A stretch of DNA of 64,000 bases from an uncultured Ruminiclostridium sp. (GCA_944388385.1 CALXIO010000007.1:23384-87383), one strand, 5' to 3'; shown: positions 1 through 10,123, counted from the stretch's first letter. Program-made: numbers and translations. The notes: generated by a model not told the origin, from the sequence alone.

Positions 1-81
1 GATTTATAAAAAACTATCAAGCCACATTATAGCAAATTTTACCGCAAAAATCAACATAAATCGCCGAAATATATAAAAAAT

Positions 82-105
82 AAAGCCGGGATTTTACCCG
101 GCTTT
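82..105 (-). terminator. Rho-independent terminator of galM
   Basis: A 9-bp perfect inverted repeat (AAAGCCGGG / CCCGGCTTT, 6-nt loop) lies 13 nt after the galM stop. On the minus strand it is followed by a T-rich run, the usual intrinsic terminator layout. Confidence 0.85.
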
Positions 106-117
106 GATTATTTTAAA

Positions 118-1146
118 TTACTTTACTGAAAAAGCATACTTTGTTGTAAAGCAGTATTTTTCCCCTGCCTTATATACGCAGGAGGGCTTGAACTGGGGCT
201 TGTTGGGTGTATCGGGACAATACTGGCTTTCAAGGCAGAAGCCCTGATTTTTAGCCATTATGCTTCCCTGCTTGCCTGTTTCACCGGATAAGCCTCCGCC
301 GATATAAAACTGAATAGCAGGCTTGTCGGTGTATACTGTCATAACTATACCGCAGGTGGGCTCAAATACCTGAGCTGCCTTTCTCATTTCGATAGTTTCA
401 CCTAAAACATAGTTATGGTCATAACCGCCCGGGAGCTTGCCGTTTTCCATATCCTCGCCTATTCTCTTAGGTGAAGTAAAGTCAAAGGCTGTGCCCTTTA
501 CATCAGCTATTTCACCTGTGGGGATAAGTAATTCATCAACAGGGGTATACTTATCAGCAAGGATATTTACAATGTGATTTAATACCTTATCTGCATCATA
601 GCCTGCAAGATTGAAATAAGTGTGGTTAGTGAAGTTCATGATAGTGTCCTTGTCACTGACTGCCTCGTACTTGATTTCAACTGCATTTTCTGTAAGAGTA
701 TATGTAACATCAAGAGTAAGTGTGCCGGGATAGTTTTCTTCACCGTCAACACTTGTATAGGAGAAGGTAACAAAATTATCACCTGTTGCCTTAACATCCC
801 ATACCTTCTTATTATAGCCTACATCGCCGCCGTGAAGGTGATTTACTTCGTTGTCGTTCTTTGCAAGTTGATATTCTGTGCCGTTTAATGTGAACTTAGC
901 GCCGCCGATACGGTTTGCGTATCTGCCGATAAGCGCACCCTGACAAGAAGTGCCGTTTACATAGCCCTCAAGTGTGTCATAGCCAAGGGCAACATCCTTT
1001 ATTTCACCGTTCTTATCGGGAACTAAAAGATTTACCAGCGCACCGCCGTAGTTAGTAAAGGAAACTGTCAGCTTTCCGTTTGTAAGTGTTATAAGGTAAC
1101 ATTCCTTACCGTCATAGCTACCCCATACCTTTTTTTCAATACTCAT
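118..1146 (-). CDS. galM: Aldose 1-epimerase (mutarotase)
   Basis: This 342-residue cytoplasmic enzyme interconverts the alpha and beta anomers of galactose or glucose, feeding the Leloir pathway. Family landmarks are visible in order: the LHGG motif near residue 104, the catalytic-acid histidine region NHTYFNLAG near 174, GGYDHNYVL near 241, and the general-base glutamate in GFCLESQYCPD near 303. The length is typical of the family. It starts at ATG behind a GGAAGG ribosome site. It has its own promoter and terminator and is therefore probably monocistronic; no other Leloir gene is adjacent. Confidence 0.95.
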   Translation of the reverse strand: MSIEKKVWGSYDGKECYLITLTNGKLTVSFTNYGGALVNLLVPDKNGEIKDVALGYDTLEGYVNGTSCQGALIGRYANRIGGAKFTLNGTEYQLAKNDNEVNHLHGGDVGYNKKVWDVKATGDNFVTFSYTSVDGEENYPGTLTLDVTYTLTENAVEIKYEAVSDKDTIMNFTNHTYFNLAGYDADKVLNHIVNILADKYTPVDELLIPTGEIADVKGTAFDFTSPKRIGEDMENGKLPGGYDHNYVLGETIEMRKAAQVFEPTCGIVMTVYTDKPAIQFYIGGGLSGETGKQGSIMAKNQGFCLESQYCPDTPNKPQFKPSCVYKAGEKYCFTTKYAFSVK

Positions 1147-1192
1147 GATTTATTACCTTCCAATATATATTCAGGACCTGCCTGTATCTTTT

Positions 1193-1221
1193 ATTTTAAC
1201 ACATTATCTTCTGTTTGTAAA
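1193..1221 (-). promoter_or_regulatory. galM promoter
   Basis: On the minus strand, -35 TTTACA and -10 TAAAAT are separated by 17 nt, placing transcription start about 40 nt upstream of the galM ATG. Confidence 0.65.
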
Positions 1222-1260
1222 CACCGAAAATCAATATTTTTATATTTAAAAATAAAAAAA

Positions 1261-1280
1261 TTGACCGCCGGGGCGATCAA
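1261..1280 (-). terminator. Terminator overlapping the sigma-factor stop codon
   Basis: A GC-rich hairpin (stem of about 8 bp with one T-G pair) is followed on the minus strand by a run of seven Ts. The TGA stop of the sigma gene lies inside the stem. Confidence 0.75.
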
Positions 1281-1801
1281 TCCTTGTTAAACTGCTGCTT
1301 TAGTCTTTCCTTTATGCGGTGGTGACGCTGTCTTACCGCTTCATAGGAAATATTCATAATCGTTGCTATCTCTTTAAGAGAATAGCCGTACTTTATGTAA
1401 AGGGTTATAAGCCTTATGTCATCCTCCGGTAATTCGGTAAGTATCTCCGCCATTATGGAGGTATCGCTGTTTTCGTACAGCTTCTGATCGTTAATATCAA
1501 ACTCCTCTGTTATCTCCTCGGTGGCTATTTCCCTTTTACCCTCCCTTAATTTATCAAGGGCTGTATTCTTAACGGCGGTCATAAGGTATGCCTTCATTGA
1601 TAATTCCTTATCAAAAACAAGCTCATCTGCATGATTTATAACCTTTACAAAGGTATCATGCACCGCATCCTCAGCATCCTGCTTTCTTTTCAGAATACTG
1701 TAGTCTATGGCAAGCATCTGCCTTTCATAGGTATCATACATCTGAGAAACCAGAATATTATACTCCTCCAGCTCCTGTGATGATAAATCTGTTAATGTCA
1801 T
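1277..1801 (-). CDS. RNA polymerase sigma factor, ECF-like (sigma-70 family)
   Basis: This 174-residue protein has a region-2 core (DAEDAVHDTFVKVI) that binds the -10 element and core polymerase, and a C-terminal region-4 helix-turn-helix (SLKEIATIMNISYEAVRQR) for -35 recognition. ATG at 1801 is preferred because AGGAG lies 6 nt upstream; an upstream TTG at 1840 would add 13 residues but lacks a ribosome site. No anti-sigma gene is adjacent, which is unusual for an ECF factor, so its trigger cannot be read from context. It ends in its own terminator. Confidence 0.85.
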   Translation of the reverse strand: MTLTDLSSQELEEYNILVSQMYDTYERQMLAIDYSILKRKQDAEDAVHDTFVKVINHADELVFDKELSMKAYLMTAVKNTALDKLREGKREIATEEITEEFDINDQKLYENSDTSIMAEILTELPEDDIRLITLYIKYGYSLKEIATIMNISYEAVRQRHHRIKERLKQQFNKD

Positions 1802-2010
1802 AATCCACTCCTGATCCTGATTATATTTCCCTAAAGTCAAAGATTATAAAGCTATAAATACTTTACAAGATATATTATACGATAAAATATCTATAATTTC
1901 AGGGCTTATACTAAATATTTTTAACCATTCAGGTAAATTTTGCAAATAATTTTATATAAACAGGCAAGATTATGATATTCAAGATGTTTAATTTCAGTAT
2001 AACAATAAAA

Positions 2011-2031
2011 AAGCCCCCTTTTCGGGGGCTT
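2011..2031 (-). terminator. Terminator of lysA-like gene
   Basis: AAGCCCCC and GGGGGCTT arms around a 5-nt loop are followed on the minus strand by a T-run, 9 nt beyond the decarboxylase stop. The rest of the gap from 1802 to 2010 is AT-rich with no ORF; a TATAAT-like element near 1878-1883 may belong to the sigma-gene promoter but has no good -35. Confidence 0.85.
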
Positions 2032-2039
2032 ATTATTGC

Positions 2040-3311
2040 TTACTTATTGAAATTATACTTTTCGGTAAAATCAAAGGTAGCGAAATAATCCTGTGGAGTT
2101 TCTGCTCTGCGGATCATTTTAAAGCTTCCGTCCGGCTTTAAAAGTACCTCGGCGGAGCGTAATTTACCATTGTAGTTATATCCCATTGAAAAACCATGGG
2201 CGCCGGTATCGTGAATGTAGATAAGATCTCCCATATCTATTTTGGGAAGCATACGGTCAACCGCAAACTTATCGCAGTTTTCACAAAGACCGCCGGTAAC
2301 ATCATACTTGTGGTCACAGGGTGCGTTTTCCTTGCCCATAACCGTAACATGATGATATGCGCCGTAGATAGCAGGACGCATAAGGTTTGCGGCGCAGGCA
2401 TCAAGGCCTATATATTCCTTGTGAATGTGCTTTTCACGGATCGCTGTTGCCACAAGTGCGCCGTAGGGAGCAAGCATGAATCTGCCAAGCTCGGTGTAGA
2501 TAGCCACATCTCCAAGGCCGGCAGGAACTAAAATTTCCTCGTATGCCTTTCTTACACCCTCTCCTATAACCATAATGTCATTGGGCTCCTGTTCGGGTCT
2601 GTAGGGAATTCCCACACCGCCGGAAAGGTTGATAAAGCTAAGAGATACACCTGTCTTTTCCTTTATCTCAACTGCTGTTTTAAACATGATTGAAGCAAGA
2701 ACAGGATAATAATCATTGGTAAGGGTGTTACTTGCTAAGAATGCGTGCATACCGAAACGCTTAGCGCCGTATTCCTTCAGCTTTCTGTAGCCCTCGATTA
2801 TCTGGTCATGGGTAAAGCCGTACTTTGCGTCCTTTGGGGTATCCATTACGTTACCCTTTTCGCTGGTTTTAAATTCACCGCCGGGATTGTAACGGCAGGA
2901 AATAGTTTCGGGAATACCTGTAAGGTCCTTTAATATATCAATATGTGTAAAATCATCAAGGTTAATAATAGCCCCTAACTTATAGGCAAGCTCAAAGTCC
3001 TGGTCGGGGGTTGCGTTTGAGCTGAACATAATGTCATGCTCCTTAGCCCCTACCCTGTCAGACAGCATAAGCTCTGTATATGAGGAACAGTCAAAGCCGC
3101 AGCCCTCCTCCTGTAATATCTCCATAATAAAGGGGTTGGGGGTTGCCTTTACTGCAAAATACTCACGAAAGCCCTTGTTCCATGAGAATGCCTGCTTTAA
3201 CCTCTTTGCATTTTCTCTTATGCCCTTTTCGTCGTAAATATGAAAGGGAGTGGGAATTTCCTTTTTGATCTCCTCTAACTTTTCCTTTGATACAAATGGT
3301 TTTTTCTCCAT
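2040..3311 (-). CDS. lysA: Diaminopimelate decarboxylase-family PLP enzyme
   Basis: A fold-type III PLP decarboxylase, expected to convert meso-diaminopimelate to lysine. The PLP lysine lies in FAVKATPNP near the N-terminus, a glycine-rich phosphate loop is SGGVGIPYRP, and the conserved C-terminal region is HDTGAHGFSMGYNYNG. The usual CESxD substrate motif reads GGLCENCDKFA, as in a divergent LysA branch, so activity on a related amino acid cannot be excluded. Start: AGAGG lies 7 nt before the ATG at 3311 (4 nt before 3314); the longer frame from 3335 overlaps the upstream gene and lacks a ribosome site. It probably shares a transcript with the esterase gene just upstream. Confidence 0.85.
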   Translation of the reverse strand: MEKKPFVSKEKLEEIKKEIPTPFHIYDEKGIRENAKRLKQAFSWNKGFREYFAVKATPNPFIMEILQEEGCGFDCSSYTELMLSDRVGAKEHDIMFSSNATPDQDFELAYKLGAIINLDDFTHIDILKDLTGIPETISCRYNPGGEFKTSEKGNVMDTPKDAKYGFTHDQIIEGYRKLKEYGAKRFGMHAFLASNTLTNDYYPVLASIMFKTAVEIKEKTGVSLSFINLSGGVGIPYRPEQEPNDIMVIGEGVRKAYEEILVPAGLGDVAIYTELGRFMLAPYGALVATAIREKHIHKEYIGLDACAANLMRPAIYGAYHHVTVMGKENAPCDHKYDVTGGLCENCDKFAVDRMLPKIDMGDLIYIHDTGAHGFSMGYNYNGKLRSAEVLLKPDGSFKMIRRAETPQDYFATFDFTEKYNFNK

Positions 3312-3327
3312 CATAATACCTCTTTTC

Positions 3328-4137
3328 TTATACATTCATATATTTTGCAAGAAATTCAACAGACAGCTTTATCCATCTCTTGCAGTTGTCACGATAGAAA
3401 TAATCGTTCCAGCCTGTTACCTTATCACAGGTAGCAAGTCCGTGGGGACCCTCATCAAACATATGAAATTCAACAGGAACCTTATTTGATACACAGGCCT
3501 TTGCCATAACTATGCTGTTATGGGCAGGAACACAGTCGTCATTTGCGGTACACCAGATAAATACCGGGGGAGTTTTGGGAGTAACTCTGTTTTCTATTGA
3601 CAGCTTGGATAATTCATCCCTTGATGCGCCTTCCCCTAAAAGAATATCAAATGAGCCCTTGTGGGGATTTGTAACACCGCTGATAACAGGATAGCTGAGT
3701 ACAGCCGCATTGGGTCTTATATCCGCAGGTGTGCAGCCTAAGGGCTTATATATGGTGGGATCTCCCCACATGGTGGCAAGGCAAGCGGCTAAATGTCCGC
3801 CGGCGCTGGCACCCCATACTGCTATCTTTTCGGGATCAATGCCGAATTCCTCGCATCTCTGACGGAGCTTTAATATAGCGTATGCCGCATTAAGTAATGC
3901 CGCAGGATATTTTGTTTTACAGCTGTAATTTAAGATAAAGGCATTATAGCCCTCTGCAAGATAGTGCATAGCAACAGGCTCAGCCTCACGGGCGGAGCAG
4001 TATTCATAACCGCCGCCGGGGAAAATAAGAATGGCAGGACGCTTCTGACAGAAGGGCAGTCCCTCCACATTATCAAGCATATATGCTTTTAAAAATACAG
4101 TTCTTTCTTCATTGAGAAAATAAGTCTTGTTTACCAT
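3328..4137 (-). CDS. Alpha/beta hydrolase, acetyl-esterase-like
   Basis: This 269-residue soluble hydrolase of the esterase/lipase (BD-FAE/Aes-like) group has an oxyanion-hole motif FPGGGYEY, a nucleophile elbow WGASAGGHLA (GxSxG), a catalytic Asp in TANDDCVP and His in DEGPHGLA. Such enzymes deacetylate xylan, pectin or other esterified carbohydrates; the exact substrate is not evident. There is no signal peptide. It starts at ATG behind AAGGAGA. It ends within 20 nt of the decarboxylase start, so the two are likely co-transcribed. Confidence 0.85.
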   Translation of the reverse strand: MVNKTYFLNEERTVFLKAYMLDNVEGLPFCQKRPAILIFPGGGYEYCSAREAEPVAMHYLAEGYNAFILNYSCKTKYPAALLNAAYAILKLRQRCEEFGIDPEKIAVWGASAGGHLAACLATMWGDPTIYKPLGCTPADIRPNAAVLSYPVISGVTNPHKGSFDILLGEGASRDELSKLSIENRVTPKTPPVFIWCTANDDCVPAHNSIVMAKACVSNKVPVEFHMFDEGPHGLATCDKVTGWNDYFYRDNCKRWIKLSVEFLAKYMNV

Positions 4138-4583
4138 ATCCGTTCTCCTTTTAATTCCGGTTTGCCCGGAAAACTAATATATATTGTACTACTTTTTACA
4201 GGAAAAATCAAGTATAAAATACATCAGGGGTAAACTGCCATTAAAATGGCAAAATACGATTTTATTCTATTATTGAAATAGATTTGTTCAAATTCTCAAA
4301 ATTTAAAGAGAGAGAATATATTTTACTTAAATATAAAATAACCTTCCTGTTTGAAGGGCTGTCCCCTGCCCTTTCATACTATTATAAAAGAGGGGTTAAA
4401 AGCTGTATTATTCAAAAGTGAGGGGGATATTGAAAATTTAAGTAAAAAATTTTCAAAAACCCCTTGACAGTATAATAACAATGTGCTAAAATACCCAAAG
4501 TTATTAAAATAATTTTTCGGGGTATGAGATATTTATAATATTTTCGCCCATATAAACAGGATAATTTAAGAGAGGCAGTTATT
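4138..4583. other. Divergent intergenic region, 446 bp
   Basis: AT-rich spacer between the divergent esterase and ABC-exporter genes. It holds a good plus-strand promoter (4464-4492) and an isolated hairpin at 4352-4376 (TGAAGGGC against GCCCTTTCA, one bulged base) with no T-run. No coding potential is evident. Confidence 0.6.
4464..4492 (+). promoter_or_regulatory. Promoter of the ABC exporter operon
   Basis: A consensus -35 TTGACA and a -10 TAAAAT are separated by exactly 17 nt, about 90 nt upstream of the first exporter ATG. Confidence 0.8.
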
Positions 4584-6338
4584 ATGTTTCAGTTTAAATG
4601 GATGCTGGGAAAAATGAAGGGATACAGGCTGATTTATGCGGCGGCGCTGTGTCTTTCCGTAATAAACCAGACCTTCTTTCTTACAGGGCCTATGATAGTG
4701 GAAAGGATTGTTTCCATTTTTATCACCGATGAAAACGCACTTGAAAACATACAGACCCAAAGGGATCTTCTTATTTATTTATGTGTGCTTATGATTCTCT
4801 TTGTATTTGTAAGAACCTGTATGCAATTTCTTGCGAAAATGCTTTATGAAGTGGTATCCCAGGGAGTTTTACAGAAGGTCAGAAACGAACTCTTTGAGCG
4901 AATACAAAATCAGGATATGCACTTTTTTGATACCCATACAAGGGGAGATCTTGTAACAAGGCTTACGGGTGACCTTGATATGATAAGACATTCTATTGCC
5001 TGGATAATTATGATGGTGGTAGAAAGCCTTGCTCTGTTTTTGTTTACCATTATATATTTCTTTACAATAGACTGGATTATGACACTTTGTCTTTTATCCC
5101 TTACCCCCTTTATATTCCTTGTTACAAGGATGTTTTCCAAGAGAGTGGGACCTCGCTATGTGGTACTCCGTGAGAAATTATCAAAGCTCAACACAAAGGC
5201 GCAGGAGAATATTGCGGCAAACAGAGTGGTTAAGGCCTTTGCAAGAGAGGAATACGAAAAGGAGGACTTTGACAAGTACAGCAAGGACTACTGCGAATTT
5301 AACCAGAAGGCGGCTATGGTGTGGCTTACCTTCCAGCCCTATATAGAAACCCTTGCCCAGGGGCTTTGGGTTGTGCAGATGCTGGTGGGCGGTATCTTTG
5401 TTATAAACGGCAGAATAACCATGGCAGAATATACCGTATTTTCCGGGCTTTTATGGACAATATCCAATGCCATGAGAAATATCGGTATGCTGATAAATGA
5501 CCTTCAGAGATTTTTTGCAAGTATCAGCAAGATAATTGAGGTTTATTATTCAAGACCTGATATTGTAAATGATCATAACTGTGAAAACCGTGAACGCATA
5601 TCCGGGGATATTTCCTTTGAGCACGTTTCCATGAGCTTTGACGGAAAGCAGGTATTAAAGGATATTAACCTTGATATTAAGGACGGCGAAACGGTGGTTA
5701 TTATGGGTGCTACCGGTTCCGGCAAAACCACCCTTATGAATCTTATTTCAAGGTTTTATGATGCCACTGAGGGTAATGTTATGGTAGGCGGCAAAAATGT
5801 AAAGGACTATGAGCCGGATTTACTGAGAAGTAACATAGGAATGACCACCCAGGAGGTTTTACTGTTTTCTGATACTGTGGACGGTAATGTGGCTTACGGT
5901 AAGTCTGACCTTCCTGAGGAGGATGTGGTTGCCTTTACCCACCTTGCAAGTGCTGACTTTGTGGAAAAGATGCCGGAGGGCTACAATACTATTATAGGTG
6001 AGCGTGGCGTGGGACTTTCCGGCGGACAAAAGCAAAGAATTGCCCTTGCCCGTGCCATGGCAATAAGACCTGCCATACTTATACTTGATGATACTACCTC
6101 TGCTCTTGATATGGAAACAGAAAAGGAAATTCAGAATAATCTTACTAAGCTGGATTTTGACTGTACAAAGCTTATTATAGCCCAGCGTACCTCCTCTGCA
6201 AGATATGCGGACAGGATAGTTATTTTAGAGGACGGCAAGATAAAGGAATGCGGTACTCACGCTGAGCTTATGGAAAAGAAGGGCTACTATTACAGTATTT
6301 ATGCCCTTCAGAACGGACTTAGTGAGGAGGCGGTTTAA
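4584..6338 (+). CDS. ABC exporter half-transporter with degenerate ATP site
   Basis: This 584-residue protein has an N-terminal six-helix membrane domain and a C-terminal nucleotide-binding domain: Walker A GATGSGKTT, signature LSGGQKQR, Walker B ILILDDTTSALD. The catalytic Glu after Walker B is Asp, and the switch histidine is Gln (IIAQRTSS). These two replacements mark the non-catalytic partner of heterodimeric exporters such as TM287/288 or BmrCD. It starts at ATG behind AGAGAGG. The second half starts at the very next base after its stop, so the two almost certainly form one heterodimer in the cytoplasmic membrane. Substrate is not deducible; drug or lipid export is typical. Confidence 0.9.
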   Translation: MFQFKWMLGKMKGYRLIYAAALCLSVINQTFFLTGPMIVERIVSIFITDENALENIQTQRDLLIYLCVLMILFVFVRTCMQFLAKMLYEVVSQGVLQKVRNELFERIQNQDMHFFDTHTRGDLVTRLTGDLDMIRHSIAWIIMMVVESLALFLFTIIYFFTIDWIMTLCLLSLTPFIFLVTRMFSKRVGPRYVVLREKLSKLNTKAQENIAANRVVKAFAREEYEKEDFDKYSKDYCEFNQKAAMVWLTFQPYIETLAQGLWVVQMLVGGIFVINGRITMAEYTVFSGLLWTISNAMRNIGMLINDLQRFFASISKIIEVYYSRPDIVNDHNCENRERISGDISFEHVSMSFDGKQVLKDINLDIKDGETVVIMGATGSGKTTLMNLISRFYDATEGNVMVGGKNVKDYEPDLLRSNIGMTTQEVLLFSDTVDGNVAYGKSDLPEEDVVAFTHLASADFVEKMPEGYNTIIGERGVGLSGGQKQRIALARAMAIRPAILILDDTTSALDMETEKEIQNNLTKLDFDCTKLIIAQRTSSARYADRIVILEDGKIKECGTHAELMEKKGYYYSIYALQNGLSEEAV

Positions 6339-8108
6339 ATGGCAAGAAATAAATATGATATTGACGAAACCCTTGAAACCCCATTTAATTTCGCCCATTT
6401 TAAAAGAGCCCTTGTATATGTAAAAAAATACAGGGCAAGAATTATCCTTGCCCTTACCCTGTCAGCTGTATCTGCTGTGGTATCTCTGCTTGCTCCCCTT
6501 ATAACAAAGGAGGCTATTGATACCGCTATACCAAACGGGGATGTATGGTATATTGTTATTCTTTCGGTTTTGTTTTTACTTACTATTGTAGTAAGCGTTA
6601 TCTTAGGTAATATAAGACAGAGAATAATGACTAAGGCAGGACAGATGATGATTTACGATATTCGTAAGGATTTATTTGCCCACCTTCAGGATTTGCCCTT
6701 TCAGTATTATGATGACAGACCCCAGGGTAAAATTCTTGTCCGTGTTGTAAACTATGTAAACAACGTTTCGGATATGCTTACAAACGGTATAATTAACTTT
6801 ATACTGGAAATATTCAATATAATCTTTATTACCATATTTATGTTTGCCCTTGATGCAAGGCTTGCTCTTGTTATCTTTGCAGGTGTGCCGGTTTTCGTGG
6901 CGGTAATGATATTCCTTAAAAACAAGCAAAGAAGAGCCTGGCAGCAGGTTTCAAACAAAAATTCAAACCAGACCGCCTATCTTGCAGAAAGTATAAACTG
7001 TATCAGAGTAACACAGAGCTTTGCAAGAGAAACAGAAAATCTGGGTATTTTCCGCAGACTGTCAACAGCATACCGTAAGGCATGGATGAAGGCGGTAACG
7101 GTAAATAACTTCGTGGGATTTTCCGTGGATAATATAAGGGCGGTGGTTGATTCCGGTCTTTACTTTATAGGACTGCTGGTTATAGGCTATCCGGCGGTTT
7201 CCCTGGGTACTATAATGAGTATGAGCAACTACTCCTCCCGTTTCTGGCAGCCTATTATAAATATAGCAAGCCTTTATAACAACTTTATAAATACCCTTGC
7301 TTATCTTGAAAGAATATTTGAAACCATGGACGAGCCGGTTACCGTAAAGGACAGCAAGGACGCATACGAATTGCCGGATATAAAGGGTGAGGTCACATTT
7401 AAGAATGTTACCTTTGCCTATGAAGAGGGCAAGAACATTCTCGAAAATGTAAGCTTTACGGTAAAGCCCGGGGAAAGCGTTGCTCTTGTAGGCCCTACGG
7501 GAGCAGGTAAAACCACCATAGTAAATCTTATATCAAGGTTTTATAATATCAATGACGGGGCTGTGCTTATTGACGGTCACGATATATCAAGGGTTACCCT
7601 TAATTCCCTTCGCCGTCAGATGGGCATAATGCTTCAGGACAGCTTTATTTTCTCAGGAAGTATTGAAAATAACATCCGCTACGGTAAGTTAGATGCAAGC
7701 ATGGAGGAAATAAGAGCCGCCGCTAAGACAGTATGTGCAGATGACTTTATTATGGGACTTGAAAAGGGCTACCAAACTGAAATGTACGAGGGAGGCTCTC
7801 AGCTCTCCGGCGGACAAAAGCAGCTTGTTTCCTTTGCAAGAACACTTATTTCCGATCCTAAGATACTTATTCTTGATGAGGCCACATCATCCATTGATGC
7901 AAAGACCGAAAAGGAATTACAGAAGGGTCTTAATGAGCTTTTAAAGGGTCGTACCAGCTTTATTATTGCCCACAGACTTTCTACCATTAAAAACTGTGAT
8001 AAAATAATGTATATCAACAATAAGGGCATTACCGAGGCAGGAACTCATGATGAGCTTATGGCAAAAAAAGGAGACTACTATAAGCTGTACACTGCACAAA
8101 GCAAGTAA
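6339..8108 (+). CDS. ABC exporter half-transporter, canonical ATP site
   Basis: This 589-residue partner of the preceding gene has an N-terminal membrane domain followed by Walker A GPTGAGKTT, signature LSGGQKQL, Walker B ILILDEATSSID with the catalytic Glu intact, and switch histidine IIAHRLST. With the degenerate first half it would supply the single hydrolytic site of a heterodimer. Its ATG directly abuts the upstream stop, which suggests translational coupling and balanced stoichiometry. It converges tail-to-tail with ureD, one base away, and I see no terminator between them. Confidence 0.9.
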   Translation: MARNKYDIDETLETPFNFAHFKRALVYVKKYRARIILALTLSAVSAVVSLLAPLITKEAIDTAIPNGDVWYIVILSVLFLLTIVVSVILGNIRQRIMTKAGQMMIYDIRKDLFAHLQDLPFQYYDDRPQGKILVRVVNYVNNVSDMLTNGIINFILEIFNIIFITIFMFALDARLALVIFAGVPVFVAVMIFLKNKQRRAWQQVSNKNSNQTAYLAESINCIRVTQSFARETENLGIFRRLSTAYRKAWMKAVTVNNFVGFSVDNIRAVVDSGLYFIGLLVIGYPAVSLGTIMSMSNYSSRFWQPIINIASLYNNFINTLAYLERIFETMDEPVTVKDSKDAYELPDIKGEVTFKNVTFAYEEGKNILENVSFTVKPGESVALVGPTGAGKTTIVNLISRFYNINDGAVLIDGHDISRVTLNSLRRQMGIMLQDSFIFSGSIENNIRYGKLDASMEEIRAAAKTVCADDFIMGLEKGYQTEMYEGGSQLSGGQKQLVSFARTLISDPKILILDEATSSIDAKTEKELQKGLNELLKGRTSFIIAHRLSTIKNCDKIMYINNKGITEAGTHDELMAKKGDYYKLYTAQSK

Positions 8109-8109
8109 G

Positions 8110-8829
8110 CTATTTTATAGCCTCCTTAAAGCAATTCCATATATTATCCGCACTGTCTGATATGGCTCTTACACATATTCCCTTTAAGGCATTTGAAACA
8201 GCACTCTCCACATGGGGAGTGCTTTTTATTTCCGGATTAAAGCCGTAGGCATAAAGCATACCTGTATGGGTGTGATTTTCAAAAAAGCCTATACCGGATA
8301 AATTTGCTTCATCCGGTTTTAATTTCTGATTATCAAGAAAGCACAGCTTATCATCAATATACACCGCTGTTCTTCCCCTGTAGCTTGTAAATAAAAAGCG
8401 TTCATTCATAGCCGCCCTGCCGCAGGAAATTATATCGGTCATAATAAAACGGCTGTCACTTTTCATTCTTACCTCAAGACGGGTATCAAAAATGCTTTTT
8501 TCAAAGGGAATTGTGGGATAGGGCATATATATAAGGGAGCCGCCGCTTTCGATATTTATCTTTATATCCTGAAAGGCCCCCTTATTTTCCGCCTTGAATA
8601 TCTTCTGATATGACTGGGAGGTGAATTTTAAAAAGGCACCCTTTTCCACATTTATTTCAATATGGTAGCTGTCCCCCTCTAAAATTCCGGCACTTGCCGC
8701 CATCATCATAACCTCGGTATGATCCTTATAATAAAAGGGATTGGCTATCTTCAGCGGAGCAGTAAAATAACTGTCGGTTATTATGGTCTGATCCCCTTTT
8801 TTCCTTGCGGTAAGCCTTAAAATACTCAC
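8110..8829 (-). CDS. ureD: Urease accessory protein UreD
   Basis: This 239-residue UreD/UreH-family scaffold binds apo-urease and, with UreF and UreG, delivers nickel. Family-like segments are visible: the N-terminal [14 protein letters not shown], a central [10 protein letters not shown], and [12 protein letters not shown]. It is somewhat short for the family but has no break. It is the last gene of the urease operon and overlaps ureG by 4 nt, so it is translationally coupled. Placement of ureD at the 3' end is common among Gram-positive urease operons. Confidence 0.9.
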   Translation of the reverse strand: MSILRLTARKKGDQTIITDSYFTAPLKIANPFYYKDHTEVMMMAASAGILEGDSYHIEINVEKGAFLKFTSQSYQKIFKAENKGAFQDIKINIESGGSLIYMPYPTIPFEKSIFDTRLEVRMKSDSRFIMTDIISCGRAAMNERFLFTSYRGRTAVYIDDKLCFLDNQKLKPDEANLSGIGFFENHTHTGMLYAYGFNPEIKSTPHVESAVSNALKGICVRAISDSADNIWNCFKEAIK

Positions 8830-9437
8830 TTCAGATCCTCAAAAAGCACGTTTTTCTTTATCCAGTCCACTACCTCATTTACACCCTCAAGGGTCATAAG
8901 GTTAGTAAACATAAAGGGGCGTTCTCCCCTCATTCTCTTAGAATCGGATGCCATTACTTCAAGACTTGCGCCTACCATTGGGGCAAGGTCGGTTTTGTTT
9001 ATTACAAGAAGGTCAGATCTTGTTACACCGGGGCCGCCCTTTCTGGGTATCTTTTCGCCCTGTGCCACATCTATTACATAAATTGAGGCATCTGCAAGGT
9101 CAGGTGAAAAGGTGGCGGAAAGGTTATCGCCGCCGCTTTCTATAAAGATAATTTCCACATCCGGGAAATTCTTTGCCATTTCGTCAACCGCTTCAAGATT
9201 CATTGAGCAGTCCTCTCTTATGGCGGTGTGAGGACAACCGCCGGTTTCCACACCCACTATTCTTTCAGGGGGAAGGGCTGAATTTTTAATAAGAAATTCT
9301 GCGTCCTCCTTTGTATAAATATCATTTGTAACTACGCAAATGCTGTATTCCTTGGACATAATTCTTGTAAGGCGCTCTATAAGGGCGGTTTTGCCGGAGC
9401 CTACAGGGCCGCCTACGCCTATTTTTACATAAGACAT
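8826..9437 (-). CDS. ureG: Urease accessory GTPase UreG
   Basis: This 203-residue SIMIBI-class GTPase powers nickel insertion into urease. It shows the P-loop [11 protein letters not shown], the metal-binding CPH motif within ETGGCPHT that bridges the Ni-bound dimer, [13 protein letters not shown], and the guanine-specificity motif NKTD. Length and motifs are complete. It lies between ureF (14-nt gap) and ureD (4-nt overlap). Confidence 0.96.
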   Translation of the reverse strand: MSYVKIGVGGPVGSGKTALIERLTRIMSKEYSICVVTNDIYTKEDAEFLIKNSALPPERIVGVETGGCPHTAIREDCSMNLEAVDEMAKNFPDVEIIFIESGGDNLSATFSPDLADASIYVIDVAQGEKIPRKGGPGVTRSDLLVINKTDLAPMVGASLEVMASDSKRMRGERPFMFTNLMTLEGVNEVVDWIKKNVLFEDLK

Positions 9438-9451
9438 ATTAAAATTCCTTT

Positions 9452-10123
9452 CTACGAAATGTAAATTCTTGAATATAATTTTTCATGCTCCATGGAACGC
9501 AAATCAAAGCCTGCTCCCCCTATGCCAAGATTATCCGTTTCTACCCTCATGGCCTTATTTACTGCATAGGGTATTTCCGAAAACATCTCAGCAAGAGCAC
9601 TTTGGCCTTGCAGCTGGCTTAATGGTACCAGCTTTGCGGCATGGTTTACCATGGCAGAAAGCTGACTGTAACAATAAAGAGCTATACTTTCTTCTATATC
9701 AGCGCCTGTATCCCTTATAAAAAGTCCTAAGGCTACAGGGTGACTGCCAACGGCATTTCCCTTTTCTATCTCCTCGCCGTAGCTTTGAAGCAAGGGATAC
9801 TGCCCTGTTACCGCCTCGGTTTTTATAAACCTGCGGCAAAGGTTTCTGCTGCCGTTTCTTAGCTCATAGGGGGATTTTGCGGCGGCGTAAATTTCATCAA
9901 GAAGCAAAGGACTTTCCCCCATTGATGCCTTAGCCACAAAGCCTGCATCATTTGTGGGGAGAGTATAAAGATAGGCTCTTAAAAACTCAGACAGGCTTTT
10001 TCTGTCGGTGACTATTTCCCTTTGAACATAGGTTTCCATGCCGTTACTTAAGGTAAATGCCCCTATTGGAAAAAGGGAGTCAAGAGCCTGCACCACCTTT
10101 AAAAATGCCGTTTTCTCATTCAT
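9452..10123 (-). CDS. ureF: Urease accessory protein UreF
   Basis: This 223-residue all-helical protein acts as the GTPase regulator in the UreD-UreF-UreG nickel-insertion complex. The diagnostic N-terminal segment is [16 protein letters not shown]. The open frame extends 50 codons further upstream, but that stretch is the antisense-frame reading of the His-rich ureE tail. ATG at 10123 gives the family N-terminus and overlaps the ureE stop (ATGAATGA), so ureF translation probably depends on ribosomes finishing ureE. Confidence 0.93.
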   Translation of the reverse strand: MNEKTAFLKVVQALDSLFPIGAFTLSNGMETYVQREIVTDRKSLSEFLRAYLYTLPTNDAGFVAKASMGESPLLLDEIYAAAKSPYELRNGSRNLCRRFIKTEAVTGQYPLLQSYGEEIEKGNAVGSHPVALGLFIRDTGADIEESIALYCYSQLSAMVNHAAKLVPLSQLQGQSALAEMFSEIPYAVNKAMRVETDNLGIGGAGFDLRSMEHEKLYSRIYIS

